Assembly (NCBI GenBank): GCA_013397435.1
Contig: VZRG01000450.1
Span: forward strand, 124,001-188,000
Length of the DNA: 64,000 bases
Direction: 5' to 3'
Source: Erythrocercus mccallii
Taxonomy: Eukaryota; Chordata; Aves; Passeriformes; Dicruridae
Below the pieces are notes generated by a model. The model was not told where the DNA came from. It made no database searches and saw only the letters and a list, made by a program, of their open reading frames with translations. This document shows positions 27,996-41,030 of the stretch, one piece after another. The position numbers and the translations under genes are program-made. Position 1 is the first letter of the stretch; the number at the start of each line of letters is the position of its first letter.

Positions 27996-29045
27996 AGAAT
28001 CATAGATTTAATTAATTTAGAAGGGACCTTGAAGGTTTAACCACTTTGGAACACCAGAGGCAAATAAATCAAGTTGCTGACAAGTTTTCAGGGTATTTTT
28101 TTTTGTCTCTGAAGGTGTAGGGTTCACCACCTTTCTGAGTCTCTGCTCCACTCTCAGATTGCACCAACCTCATGAATAAAAATCAGTTATCTCTGCTTCT
28201 CCTTGTTTAATACATTTTCCAGTCCCAATTGCCACAGTACTCATTGTAGTGTGAAAGCATCTTTTCTTGTATTGGCATCTCTAAAGTAAGGAAGAACAGC
28301 ACTCTGGATGCTGCTGATGTTCAGCTTGTTGTTCACTATCGAGTCCTGTAAAGATCTTTCTGAGTCTTGTAGAGCTACTCTGTCTCCATCCAGGGCCCAG
28401 CCTACATGTGGTTATTTCAAAACAGAAGTTCAGGGTGTAGTTTCTATCAGCCTGTTTCACCAGGGTCAAGGTTGCTCTGCAGCAGCACTGCCCTAAAGAA
28501 TGCCAATCACTCTTTCTCCCACATCCACAATCCATATACAGTTTGGTGTCAACCTTAAAAACTCTTTAGGGTGCATTATCTCTCTCCAGCTGTGCAATTA
28601 TTAGAGACACTGAACAGTATTGACCCCTAAACAACACAGACTATAACTTATAACTTACTATAACTTTACACTATTCCTTGACTTCAAGCATTGGAGCCCA
28701 ATAATTTAGCATGTTTTTACTTCATTTGGCAGCCAACCTTCCCAAACTGTATTTGACTGGCTGTAAGGATAGAATGGGAGATCAAGTCAAGGCAAACAAC
28801 TTCTGCTACTCTCCCTTCATTCACAGGAGCAGTCATCTCATTGTAGAGTGTTATTGGGTTAGACACAAGCTGCTGGTTGGTTCTAATCACTTTCTCTTCC
28901 TCTTACTGGGTACAAATACACAGCTTTTAGGATGATGCATTCTATTATTTTTTAGCTCAGATTTCTTACATCATCTTTAGTTATCTGGATCTTCTTTCAT
29001 GCCTTTTTTGAAGATGATTTTAGGTTTTCTCAAATGTATACTTTA
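27996..29045 (-). mobile_element. Old CR1 LINE fragment, about 1 kb
   Basis: Reverse-strand CR1. The 3' terminus is at the left ('AGAATCATAG...AGAAGGGACCTTGAAGG'). Further right come remnants of the 3' UTR, then '...CTGTCTCCATCCAGGGCCCAGCCTACATG' (28380-28410), then the C-terminal reverse-transcriptase-coding region around 28540-28630. In the last, 'AACTCTTTAGGGTGCATTATC' and 'CACTGAACAGTATTGACCCCTAA' match the usual CR1 order. The stretch to about 29045 ('GGATCTTCTTTCATGCCTTTTTTGAAGATGATTTT') is also CR1-like. The copy is heavily mutated, with stop codons and indels in every frame. Its right boundary is approximate. Confidence 0.8.
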
Positions 29046-29529
29046 GAGAAAATTTGTTTATAGTGCAAACAAAAGCCATATTAAAAAAAGTTATATTTAT
29101 ATTGCAAGAAGCTAAATATATTTCAAATATGTGGGATAATATCTCTCCTAGTACTGGTCAACACCTACTTTGAGCATTTACTTGCTAACGTGTGGTTCTG
29201 GAGTAGCACCTAAATATTCTGACAGAATCCAATATGAAAACAAGAAACAGTTTATACACCAGCAAACATTAGTCAAACCTGTTTATTGTCTCCAACTGGC
29301 AGTTTCCTCTTAATGCTAAGTGTAACAGTTCATCCAACATAATTAGTTATCTTCAGATACCTTGATATCAGAATGCAAATGAAAAAAACAAGCCTAAATA
29401 ATTAAGCCTATCAATGTACTCTTTCTATTGGAGTAACATAAGGGAAAATTTATTACTGCTATAATTTCATTTTTTTTAATTACACACAGGTTTTTCTCAG
29501 ATTATTCAAAAACATTTTTTCTCTTTTAT
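29046..29529. other. AT-rich spacer, nothing recognised
   Basis: Sequence between the old CR1 and the family A LTR, with no gene or repeat seen. Confidence 0.5.
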
Positions 29530-29534
29530 AGCTC
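29530..29534. repeat. Target-site duplication AGCTC (left)
   Basis: Directly abuts the TG end of the 29.5-kb solo LTR and is repeated exactly at 30283-30287. Confidence 0.9.
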
Positions 29535-30282
29535 TGTCTCAGTTTGAAGAGACAGGTATCTGCCAGAAAAAAGCTGGAGTTTTTCTTGGAATGGAGAATG
29601 TAAACCCCCTCCCTCCAAATTATTATAATTTTGCAATTAAGGGCCTTCAGGCAAAGCTTTGGGAATAGGGATAGCAGTTCTTTACTAACAATATTAAAAA
29701 TACAAATGTAGTAATACAGAAAGACAAGCAAACAAAACAAATAAAAACCCTAGGAAACCCCTGACAGAGTCAGGGACATGACCTGACACCCTGTTGGGCA
29801 GGGTGTTAGAAGCAGTCCATATGAATCCTCCTGGAGCAGCAGATGTGGTTCTGTGGAGTAGAGATGATCCGCAGAGAAGTCCAGTGGTGGAGAAATGGGT
29901 CCTGTCTTCATCCAGAGAAATCCAGTGGAGAAACCAGAGTGTCTGGTGTTACTCTATCTCCCCTCTTTTATCTAGGTAGGGAACTTCGGTCCCTCCACCA
30001 CTGGGTGGAGCATCTCACAATGGGATGATGTAATGTGTCATGTCATTGGTGAGCCTTAATGGCCCGTTACCAACATATATCCCCGCTGAGGGAAGATGAG
30101 TGGTGGAAGAGATAAGAAACACTGCCCCACCTGGTTCTAACAGCTGGGCCATTATCATAGAAAGCATCCGCCCCCCTCTCCCCATAGTTACAAGAGATAA
30201 AGAAAAAGAAACAAACATTTTCCCAACTGCTTTCAAAAGATGAAATAGAATACACATTTTTTTGGTTCCATAACCCAAGACA
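29535..30282 (-). mobile_element. Solo LTR, family A (ERVL-like), copy 1
   Basis: A 748-bp LTR bounded by TG...CA (plus-strand ends TGTCTCAGTTTG and CCCAAGACA) and a perfect 5-bp TSD AGCTC at 29530-29534 and 30283-30287. A 5-bp TSD fits ERVL-type (class III) elements in birds; the class is inferred from TSD length only. Transcriptional sense is minus: on that strand it begins TGTCTTGGGTTATGG, has a TATA-like TAGATAAAAG about 300 bases in, and AGTAAA/AATAAT polyadenylation-like signals towards the end. No internal proviral sequence is present, so it is a solo LTR left by LTR-LTR recombination. It is closely similar to copy 3, with about 15 to 20 differences over the first 300 bases by eye. Short frames inside it (86, 87 and 61 aa) are not genes. 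Confidence 0.92.
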
Positions 30283-30287
30283 AGCTC
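30283..30287. repeat. Target-site duplication AGCTC (right)
   Basis: Directly abuts the CA end of the 29.5-kb solo LTR and matches 29530-29534. Confidence 0.9.
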
Positions 30288-33200
30288 AAACAGTTATATA
30301 TTGTAAATAGAAATTGATAAGTATAGGTTTATGTAGTTAACATACAAACATCACATCTTCATTCAAAGAATAAAATATGGAGGTTAAACCTCCATATAGA
30401 CTAAGTGTCCTATTCAAAGTGCTGGCTTACATCAGTAGAAAATCTGCTCAGAGAGTTAGTACAGCTTACAACAACTGAGAATCTCCCAGCTGGTGATTAC
30501 ATTCCTGCTTGATGGCATAGTATCCTTAATTTTGAGGGGAAAATTTCAATTTCTAAATACCTAGCTAAACACAATTTTACATATATTCACTGGTACTGCA
30601 GGCAAGTGAACCCATAGAAACCAACCTTTCATATTTTAAATCTTTTAAGTCACATACCTATGCACTGTTTTGCTTTGTTCCCTTTGTTCCCCAGGTGTCG
30701 TTAAGTGCATATCTAAATGGTATTGTCACTCTGGAACAATTTTTATTTTTGCTGAATTTTTCTGTTGTGGAAATGATTCAGAATATAGCATGAACAGAGT
30801 ATTGCACCAAGATGGACCAAAGTGCTCGTTAAGCCTCATCACTGAGTGGAGGAAGATTCCAGCAGCTGGGAACTGACAGAATGAAGTTATGAATGCCAAT
30901 TATTTTTAAAACATTCTTTCCTCAGAAGTGAAGTAATATATATACTGAATTTTATATGCCAAGTAAAATATGATGCTGAATTGTTTGTTTGTTTTCTGCC
31001 CTATAACTTTTTCTTTGCTATTAGTAAATGTGAAAAGAACAGTTAGTTTAAAATGTAGGAATCGTTCCTGTAGCACATAATGCACAAGATATGGGAGAGT
31101 GATATGAGAACCCTAGGGGTGATTCAAGTGTTTTCTACTTAATTTTTACTCTTTTTTGATGTCTCAATCCTTGTTTGAAGTATACTGAAATATACTGCAA
31201 GTAATTTTCAAGGTGTAACTCTGTCATTATTACCAGCTGCGGACACCTAAAAGTCAAAAAATTAGATTCAGCTGCTGCAGTTTATAATGAAACACCAAAC
31301 TATTGTTATAGCTGTTAGCAGAATAAATTTATCAGCCCTTCTGAAAGGTTCTGTTTTAACCCAAAAGTTTTCCATTGGTATACACATACATATTTTCCAT
31401 AGGTGTATATATAGGACAGTTTTCAGTTCAGTAATATCTCTGAATAGTCTTATTGCTATTTAAAGAAATAATTATAAATTACACTATGATTGTGATGAAA
31501 CAAACATTTCTGAAAAGCTTAGAAAAATATCAATATTAGATGCAGCACACAAGTGTTTTTTGAGGTCTCAAACCAGGAGGTTCTCATTTAGGAAATCGCA
31601 AGACAGGTTCTTTGAATATACTTGTCTTGATATTAGAGAAAGCACTGGGGGCTTGATATCAGAAAAAGGACTAAATTTTATTTTTCTGTGGCCTGATTTA
31701 TAATTGTGAAAATGTGAAATTGTGTGATATATCAATGATCATGATTCACTAGGTTCTAACTCTAAGACTATATTTTTCCATAGATTTTTCCCAAAGTCGT
31801 TATCCCCTGGGCAAAGAAGCTTAAACATTCCTTTGTTTAGAGGTTTGGGAACAGATCTGATGGGTAGACTGCTGTAGGGAAAGGAACCCAGATCTTCCCT
31901 ACACTGAGCAGCAAAAAGAGACACACAAAATTTGCTCTTGTATGCAGGGAAATGTTTAAACCTGAGGAGTTTTAACTATATTTTAGGCACAATAAAAAGT
32001 TATTTTACAATAAAGCTCTCCTAAATAGAAAATTTATCAAATTTTCCTATTAGGTCTGTTCCTGCTTAGTTTTTCTGATATCACCCTTGCATTTCAGAGG
32101 CAGTAGGTTTGCTTTTTCTTTGCTGACTGACAGCTGTGAATTGTCTTCCTCCAGTCAATGAGGAGTTTTATGGGCACAGTTGTTTCTATACTGATCCTAT
32201 ACAAAACCTGGAAGGTTGTACATATTCTTCTGAACATCAGCAGCTCGTGGTCTCATGGCAAGGCAAGTTGGATTGAATGCTTTAGCTCAGCATTTCCACA
32301 CACATTAATGATGTTGTGATATCTTTCACTTTAATGATAGATTTGAAATCCTTAGGTTGGCAATGCAATGTTTTGAGTAATATTGCAACATTTTTCAGTA
32401 TTTCTGGACTTGAACTTTTGGCATTTAATTCCTGGTTAACAGTATTTCCAAGATTTGCAATTTTGTGTACCACAGTATATTGTAATATGAAAGTACTTCA
32501 CCTTCTCCCAATGAAATTCAATTCCAAAATTAGGTTTCAAGTGCAAATTAAGAATAGAAATTAGAACACAAAATTAATGTTCATTGCAAGATCTTCACAC
32601 AAATCAATATCACTGACAAATTTTGAGCAGAGTGAGAATGACAGGACTTTTGAAAGTCAGGCAATTAAATTAACTGGAAGAGATATATGAAGGAATTTAC
32701 ATAGCCCTTTCCAGTGCATTTGAAACCTCTAATGCTTATCTCTACCATAAAAAACACAGTTCATTTAGTTTATTTCAAAATGATATATTTATTTTACACA
32801 AAACTAAAATGCAGAATAGTACATTTAAATATACAATTTATTTGTTGTTATGATCAGCCTTGTAAAAAGTTACTAATATTTAAATATTTACACTTATAAA
32901 AGTTATAAATAAATAAAAGTGACCAGAGTCGTAGTAGCTTATGTAAAATATATCACAATGATTTTTTTCTCTCTACAAAAAACTACAGAAGATATTTGGT
33001 TGACTACTTATATAGTGGAAATAGCAAAATTGGATTTCTAATACAAAAGATTGAAAATTTAAAGCAAGTATTTCTGCTGACTAGAATTGTCATATTATAA
33101 TTTCACTACTAAATTTTTTTGCATCTATATATTGCAATATATTTATTGAAAAATAAGAAACGTTATATGTTGTATGCCTTTAGATTTGCAAAGAACTGTT

Positions 33201-35859
33201 GCTGTTACTAGGGCTTTACTTACAGGTCTTCCTCTAAAAAGCCTTTTTCTTCATACATAAAAAAATATTCCCCATACACAGCACACTGGTATACTGTAGT
33301 GGCAAATACATTAAGAAAGGTATATTTCTGGAATCTACTTTCCTGTGGTTGCTGATGGTACCCAGAATACCCACTAAACCTTGTCCAGATACCTGTTCTC
33401 ATGCCTTGTTGACTGCCTACTGATAATGACTGGACTGTTTTCCTTAGTTTACTGATCACATCACTCTCTGGAGAAAGAATTTATTGATTCATTGATGACC
33501 CTTTTAATAATGCAATTACATTTCATCCTGCTTAACTGATTTGCTGCTTCTGTTGATTGTCCATTTATTGATCTCATTTGCTCAGCTAATTTTTAATCCT
33601 TTAACTTTGCCTGTTTAATTTCACTTCATTACCTGTGTATTTTACTTATAATGAGTTTTACAACCTAATTGACTCTGTACCTACATGATTTTCCCACTTA
33701 ATTAATTGTGTGTTTATACAATTAATTGCATGGATTATACACCTCTAATTAATTGATTACTGCTTAATCACATAATTTCCTGGTGCTGAGCTGCAAAAAA
33801 TTTGGTGGCCATAGTCACATTCTGCCAATATTTGCCCGCATTTAACCATGTCTCCTTTATCCTCTCTACTTTTCTTCATCTATTACCATCTACTCTACCT
33901 TTTTAATGCACCTATTGTTTCCTTTTAAATTTTTATTTTAATTAAATGATAATTAATCTCTAATACTGTCAGAATTTCTCTTTATGAATTCCATCATAAG
34001 CTGTAATTAATTTTTTATTCAAATTTTGCTGCCTCTATTTAGAAGCTAGAGTATGGTTCTGCAAGGAACTTGGATTTAATCCTAGATTATCATATGTTAT
34101 TCTAGATTAATCCTGGCAAATTAATTGAAGTCATTCAGGAAAAAAACAAAACTAAACTAAACTGGAGTAGATCAAAGGCCTAAGATAGCATAGTCAGGAA
34201 TCCAAGTATTTTTCCATACAGAACTACCCAGAGAGCTATAAAATGCTGTTATATATTTACTCCTATGAATCTTGAAGAGGACTAACATTATAGAAGTGCT
34301 TCACTAAAAGTAATCTATACGACAGCTCCTCAAAAGTTTTCTGAGAAAATAGATATGGCTTTGAATGTCTCGAGGAGAAGACAGGAGCCAAGTTTTTAAA
34401 TGTCTTATAAGTATATTTTTTCTTTTTTTCTCTCTCTCTCTACTTAAAGGATCATAACATCAATGCTTCCTTCCCAATTTCAGAGCATTTCACAGTTATG
34501 CATCTCACTTCTGACTGAGCCTAGTCTTTGAAGCCCAAAGAGATGGAACTCCTTTATGTGCAGAAAGGACTCTACTTTACGTGCAGACTCCTGCAAATAG
34601 AAAATGTCTTGATAATATGGATGCATTCTGTGGATGTCCCTTTCAAGGTCTGTAATGTATAGACACAATATTTCATGCTTTCTGAACCACTTTGGTGCAA
34701 CCAGGCAGAGGTTAAGAGGCAACTGAGTAGACTTGTTGACTGTATCTGAACAGAAAGATTTTACTGGGTTTAACTGAATGGAAATTGAAAAGGATTTTAT
34801 AACAGAAGACTAAATTACTCCTCTCCAGAGAGAATACCCTGATGCAACTGTGCTTCAAACACCTTTGAATTTCCCTCACCTGCTGTAGTGGGCTAATTTG
34901 TTTATGAAATAGTAAAACTTCTAAATGGAAATATTAAACAGCTAGTGGCATTTCTTCCAAGTTACAGATTCTGCTATCAAATTAAAACTTTTGTTTCTAA
35001 TTTACTTTAAAAGCATTGTCAACAAATATAGTTGTACCAGCTGACAACATATTATTTCCCCCACATATAATTAACACTAAGATAATGCATTGCACCAATA
35101 GAGATATACACACAAGTCCTGTGTTATACAGTCAAAAAGGCTGAAATGTTGCATTTCATTTTGTTTCATTATAGGCAAAAATTATGGTGATGTAGGCAGA
35201 CACAATTAATATCCTGATTTAACGTAGAAGAAATTAAACTAGGCTAAAGCAAAAGGTTAGAAACTATCCAAATACAATTTTCAGTGTCTGTTGGGCTCTG
35301 TGAAATTTAACTTAGAATACTTAGGGAGATGAAATGGCTGACTTAAGCTTAAAGTCATGTATTGTTATCTTTGAGAAAATTAAGAGGAGAGCTGAAGAAC
35401 CAAGCTTTTGGAAAAGCAGAGAAACAGTGTTTAACCTTAAAAAATGGAAAGCTGTTACTGTATAATCTTAAAGCTAGTTTTCTCCATAGTGAAAGAAATA
35501 ATTTCAAGACATCTAGAAGGCAATAAAGGGAAGTGTGAAGGAGAAAACATTTCAAAGAATCTTTTTTGCTTTTCATAAGAGGATAAAAGAATCTGGATAG
35601 AACAGTACAATGATATCATGCATATTGACTTATCTATTAATATATAGTCTCCATAGTAACACTTTTGAAAATGTATCTCACAGGATTGCATAAGCATATT
35701 AGAAGCACATGGATTATTTGAAGTTACTACTGACTAGTATCTTTTTAAAATATATTCAAAATTATTTTGTATTTTTTTTCCTGACAAACTGTGAGGATAG
35801 AGAAGAATTTAAATTATCTCGTATTTTAAATCTGATACCATTCAAAATGTCATGAATGT
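30288..35859. other. AT-rich non-coding DNA, nothing recognised
   Basis: No gene or transposable element is recognised. At 33480-34020 there is a pyrimidine-leaning stretch with a cluster of TAATTA homeodomain-type motifs (discussed as a finding). The rest is A/T-rich with only short frames. Confidence 0.55.
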
Positions 35860-36600
35860 TTTTAAAGATTTAATGGCATTTATATTAAATCTGCAGATGA
35901 TGGTGAATCCATGTAAGCTTAGTGACAGATAAGACTAGTCTTCAGAGAGATATCCATACACTGGAACAATAATATAGAAAATGTAATTACAATAGGATCA
36001 CTGTTCTACATTTAATAAAAATATTTATTTAAATGGAAGGGTTGAGGATGACTGACACTGACACGTTGCCAAAAATGAACTCCAGGTCATAGTAGAGTTA
36101 AAGCTGAGTATGAAACAATATTACCACAATATTATGAGAAAGACGAATAAGATACTAGGTTATACAGAAAAACTATTTATCTGTAAAATTTGCAATAATC
36201 TTAAAATATTTGGGGTTTTTTTTTGCAAATAAAGATGTAACTGGAGTCCTGTGACCAACTTGAGGTATGACCTGTCCAAGAAGGCCTAGAATAAGGTGAC
36301 AAAACGTATCATACAATTATAAAAGATAGCTAAGGGAATCTTGCGAGTCTTTAACTTTTTAAGTCTGGATCAAGTGAATCAAGGCTCTTAATTTTAGGTC
36401 ATAAGCTGTTCTTTATGTGCTCAACTGAGGGTCCAAGGAACTATTTTATATTATAACTAAAGAAATTTAGGTTAGATTCAGAACAAACTTTCTAAATTGT
36501 AAGGCTTGCTAAGCCCTGACTATGATTCATTTGTCAGAGCAGAAATTCAAGTGACAGCTAGATGTGGTTGTATGTCGAACAGGTGATGGACTATTATCAC
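35860..36600 (+). mobile_element. Very old CR1 LINE fragment
   Basis: Plus-strand CR1, strongly decayed but with landmarks in the right order. 'AAATCTGCAGATGATGG' (35889) is the relic of the reverse transcriptase FADD motif region. 'CTTCAGAGAGATATCC...CACTGGAACAATA' follows at about 35940. 'GGTCATAGTAGAGTTAAAGCTGAGTATGA' (36088) and 'GACGAATAAGATACTAGGTT' are conserved C-terminal landmarks. 'CTGGAGTCCTGTGACCAACTTGAGG' is at about 36240. 'AGAAATTTAGGTTAGATTCAGAACAAACTTTCTAAATTGTAAGG' (36461) is the start of the 3' UTR. No open frame survives. Both boundaries are approximate. Confidence 0.7.
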
Positions 36601-38515
36601 AAAAGTCCACCTTGATCAGATTGCCATAGAAAATACCAGTATTTCCATCTTGCCATATTACTTTTCAATCTTGAATATGTTTATTTTTCCCATCTATTTT
36701 CTAGTTTTATAGGTTAGAAATACAGAGAAAGACTTTTTTCCCAATTAATGCTGGAATATTAAAAAATAAAATTCTATGATCTGGGATTCAGTTTAGTGCA
36801 AAACATACTTTTTAGTTTCACTAACTCACTAAGAAAGTTGTTGCCGTTTTTAGATAACAAATGGTCATTAAAATGGAATTATAATGGCAAAAAGTTGGAA
36901 GTGTTTTGTCAAGGAAATACTAGTCACTCAGTGTATTCTTCATTCTTCACTCAAGTGGAATAATAAAAATAATAAAAAACTACTTTTCACTTCTAATTTA
37001 ATTGGGATTATCAATTTTATGTTTGAGAATATCTAGAGCAGACAGCCTGTGTAAAACATTTGCCTCCAGGCCAAAATTTGAAGTGCTTACTTTTTTCAGC
37101 TGACAACCAAATTACTATGATCTTTTGAAGAAGCAGTCTTACAGAAAATGTCCTGGTACTAAACAAATGCTTTTTAAATTTCCAAGATCTAACAAAGATG
37201 GGCAATATATTCTGAATGCTTCACAAACCTGTCCATGTATTTTCTAGGCCTGTCTTTCCCAGCTGTACTTCTAGTAAAATCAGCAAATCTTCATATTCTA
37301 CACAACTGACTGTGAAATGGAAAGGCAAATCAAGGTCTTAGGAAGTAAGTCTTTAGGCAAGAGAGGTTTTTCTGGGGTTTTTCTTGCCCACAGTCTCACA
37401 GAGGCTATAAATCCAAATGCAAGCTCAGAAAGTATAACTCCAAAGACACAAAACATATTTAGGGAAAGTAGGAAAATGCCCTTGCATTTTCTCCTATAGC
37501 AACATTCTTCCCAGTACCTGCATGCAAATAAACATGTTAAATACACTTATTTCTAGTTAATCCATAAAAGCTTAGAATTTGTCTTTGAACACTGCTGAAA
37601 TCTTTGCTCAAAAAATAGAAAACCTTCAGGATCCTTTTATAACTACTTAAAAAGTCCTAAGTAGTTTGGATTCAGAGTACATGCAAACTCATATGGAGTT
37701 TTGGTTCTTTGTAGATAGTCGAAAGTGCTGTCAGATTATGAGATGGAAACAGCCAGCAGAGTTTTCACTACACAGAGGCCTGAGATAAAAACAAAATCCA
37801 GTATTGTCATTTTGTAACAGCTTTAATCATGCATAACAGTTTGTTCTAATGAATATGTATGAGACACTGATGAACATGAATGATTGATATTTATGATTCG
37901 CAAAGTGAAGAAGCTTATCTATATGCAGATTAAGTACCTCCAAGAAAACTATTCTTCCTTTTCTCCCTCCTGTTTTGGCAAAATTCCTGCACCACTGAGC
38001 ATTCCAAACTTGTAACTTTCCTGTAAAAACAGCTTAATGCCCATAAGAAAAAAATCTCATCTACTCTCTTCAAATATTTTACTCCAAGTTTTCTCAGAAT
38101 ATCTTGAGTGAATATATAACAATTGCTATGCAAAGTGTTATTTTAAGGTATTTAGGAAATACAGCAAGCAAGGGACAAATGAAGCATGACTGATTTATCT
38201 GTATATTAATGTTAATATATTTAATAGCGTTAATTTTGGAGATGGAAATATTATGCAAAAGCATCGTGAATTATTTTTACCAGTTATGATAATGAATACA
38301 TATATGGGCTTAAAAGTATTGGTTAAAGACACCTAGCCATGGAGAAAATGAATCTTTCTCACTGCAACCTGAAATTTCCTTTACACTATATTAATCCATA
38401 AAAAGCATAAAATTTAGCCTCTGAAAAAATCCTGAATTTTGCATATTTTATATAGTAACAAATGTCTAATTTTTTTTTTAAATCTTGTTAATATTAGGAG
38501 ATGTCTTCATATATT
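36601..38515. other. AT-rich non-coding DNA, nothing recognised
   Basis: No gene, RNA or retroelement is recognised. Frames are short and lack domain signatures. Confidence 0.5.
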
Positions 38516-38520
38516 CCATG
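38516..38520. repeat. Target-site duplication CCATG (left)
   Basis: Exact match to 39238-39242, flanking the plus-oriented solo LTR. Confidence 0.85.
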
Positions 38521-39237
38521 TATCTTTGGTTATGGAACCAAAAAAGTGTATTCTATTTCATCTGTTGAAAGCAGCTGGGGAGATATTTTTCTTTACCTCC
38601 TGTAACTCCAGGGGGGAGGGGGAGAGATGCCTTCTGATAATGGCCCAGCTGTTTAAACCGGGTGGGGCAGTGTTTCTTATCTCTTTCACCACCCATCCTC
38701 CCTCCAGGGGGATATCTGCTGATAATGGGCCATTAAGGCTCACCAATGATATGACACCTTACAACATAGCACTGTGAGATGGTCCACCCAGTGGGGTGAG
38801 CCAACTGTTCTTACCTAGATAAAATGGAGACTCAGGAACACTAGACAGCCTGTTTTCCACTGGATTTTCTGGAAGAAGATCGGACCTATCTCACTACCAC
38901 TGGACCCTTTTCTACGGGATCATCTCTACTCCAACAGAATCACATCTGTTTCTCCCGGAGGACTGCTTCCAACACTCTGACCAACACAGTGTCAGGTCAT
39001 ATTTCTGACTCTGTCAGTGTTTCTAGGATTTTTTTTTTGTTTGCTTGGGTTTTTTTGTACTACTACATTTGTATTTTTAATATTCCTAGTAAAGAACTGT
39101 TATTCCTATTCCCAAATCTTTGCCTGAAAGCCGTTAATTGCAAATTATAATAAATTGGAGGGAGGGGGTTTACAGTCTCCATTTCAAGGGAGACTCCAGC
39201 TTTCCCTGGCAGATACCTGTCTTCCTAAACCAAGACA
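38521..39237 (+). mobile_element. Solo LTR, family A (ERVL-like), copy 2
   Basis: A 717-bp LTR in the opposite orientation to copies 1 and 3. It is bounded by a perfect 5-bp TSD CCATG (38516-38520 and 39238-39242). The first dinucleotide is mutated to TA (TATCTTTGGTTATGG instead of TGTCTTGGGTTATGG), while the right end keeps CAAGACA. A TATA-like TAGATAAAATGG lies near 38817 and AATAAA near 39147, which sets the transcriptional sense as plus. It is more diverged from copy 1 than copy 3 is. There is no internal proviral sequence. The 112-aa frame over the U3 has no coding meaning. Confidence 0.9.
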
Positions 39238-39242
39238 CCATG
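39238..39242. repeat. Target-site duplication CCATG (right)
   Basis: Exact match to 38516-38520. Confidence 0.85.
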
Positions 39243-40863
39243 TGATTTACGTCTTAAGTTGCCTCTCACATAAGTGCTGCAATTAACATACAATGCCAAG
39301 CTCTATTATTGAATGTTGGAATAGAAAATGAGAAGTCTATTAAAATATTAAAATCAAATAGGTTTGTATTGCATTTAATATATGATATACAACAGAAAAA
39401 GTATTAGACAACAGTAAAAAATATTCAATAATACCATGCTTTCTTTTGGGAATTAAAAAGTATTTTCTTGCTTGTATCGACAAGTTGTAATTTCTTTTTA
39501 AGTGGAAAATTTTGTATAACGATAAACCTTCTTTTAAAATTACATCATGATAGTAGCTCATTACCTCTTAGCATCTTTTAAATGCCAGTTCCCTCATGGT
39601 TTCAGCATTTCAAGCCACGCTCAGCTTCAGGAAGCTGGATTAATAATGTAATGACACAATTAAAATTAAAATTAAAAGAAAGGGACCTGCTGTTCAGGTG
39701 ATAGATGTTATGCATGAGATTTTGCTGCACCGATTTGTGTCTCAAGATGTACAAGTATTTCTATCAATGAGTACTATGTCCTTATAATATATTTTGCCTT
39801 AACCATGTCCTACAATTTCATCTAGTTACCTGAACTGGTTTCCAAGGGCATTTATCCTAACAATTAAGCATCTCATTTAGATCCATGTTCTGCTTCAGGT
39901 CTATGAATGAAATTTATGAAAATGAAATAATATGTGAATGTCCAGAAAGTGGCCAGTTATTTCTGTGAGGTTTAATGGAAGACTTTACAGGCTTCTTCAA
40001 ATTACATCAACAGATACTCCTTCTAAATGTGGTGGATGTTAATGCAAGATGCCTTTTACTGAGTGAACAGCTTTTGGTTATCTTTTAGACCTGTTCATCC
40101 TCAGGAGCAGATTTAATGTTGTTACTATGGGCTGAATAATTTAATCTCAAAAAACTCCACAAGAGTCCCTTCCAAAGGCACTTTTAAGATCCTGAGGTTT
40201 ACCTTGATAATGATCTAAGAAATCTTGTACTGATCATCAGTGAAAAGCATTGAAGTTTGAAGAGGTGTAAAGAAGCTCAAAAGGAAAAAAAATGTGTGAA
40301 CAAAAGTTAACAAAACCAACCAGGGCAGTCAAAACTCAATTATCATTTGAGCAAAGAAAGCAGGATGGAGAGCTGAAAAAGAGTGAAGAAGGAGTTCTAT
40401 TTGCCATTGGTAATGACCTAGTTAAAATTATCATACACTGTATTCTATACAACAGTTGCAATTTTCCAGACTATTACAATGAAATGGTACTTTCCTTAAT
40501 TAAAAAAACCCCAACAAAACAAAGCTCTTTTTTCTTTTTAGATCAATACCTCTGATATACCATAATGAAACAACATTATTGTAATCTTCTAAATCTGAAT
40601 GTAATTAAATTGAAATACATTACATTAACAGTAATTTAACACTCAAGACCTGGACTTTGTTACAGGAGTGATCTTCCACATGAGTGGTCATTTACTTTAA
40701 AAATTTTAAATATTAATATTGAATGAATGTTAAAGAAGATATGTTTCTAATCAATTTGATGGGAAAATATAATTTCCTTTTTTTATTTTAAGGTTTTTCA
40801 TTACTTTCTGGATTAAATTATATGATAGAAATGTAATTTCTACCATTATATGGTAGAACTATG
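39243..40863. other. AT-rich non-coding DNA, nothing recognised
   Basis: No gene or retroelement is recognised. A small palindrome (TTCTACCAT, spacer TAT, then its reverse complement) lies at 40838-40858, just left of the CR1 tail. The 87-aa frame at 40292-40555 shows no family resemblance. Confidence 0.5.
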
Positions 40864-41030
40864 AGTTCAAGAAGCATTTGGACAACACTCTCAGGCACAT
40901 GGTGTGACTCTTGGAGTGTCTGTCAGAAGGCTGGGAATGAGACTCAAGAATCCTGATGGGTCTCTTCAAATTCAACCTTGTCTATGATTCCATCATTCTA
41001 TCATTCATATCATTCATATCATTCATACAG
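40864..41030 (+). mobile_element. CR1 LINE 3' end with expanded tail
   Basis: Plus-strand CR1 3' terminus: 'GTTCAAGAAGCATTTGGACAACACTCTCAGGCACATGG', '...TGACTCTTGGAGTGTC' and 'CTGATGGGTCTCTTCAAATTCAACC' are family landmarks. The usual CR1 tail of ATTCTATG-like 8-mers has turned into a CATTCTATCATTCATAT array at 40994-41028. It is 5' truncated. Confidence 0.88.
40994..41028. repeat. Degenerate ATTCATATC short tandem array
   Basis: Three to four units of a 9-base motif (ATTCATATC and variants) at the end of the CR1 tail, probably grown from the CR1 terminal microsatellite. Confidence 0.8.

Noticed and set aside
38439..38777. 112-aa plus-strand frame
   Set aside because: It is the U3 of a solo LTR; the homologous frame in the other copies is not preserved.
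40838..40858. 21-bp palindrome TTCTACCAT-TAT-ATGGTAGAA
   Set aside because: Short, AT-rich and not clearly linked to the adjacent CR1 tail; likely chance.
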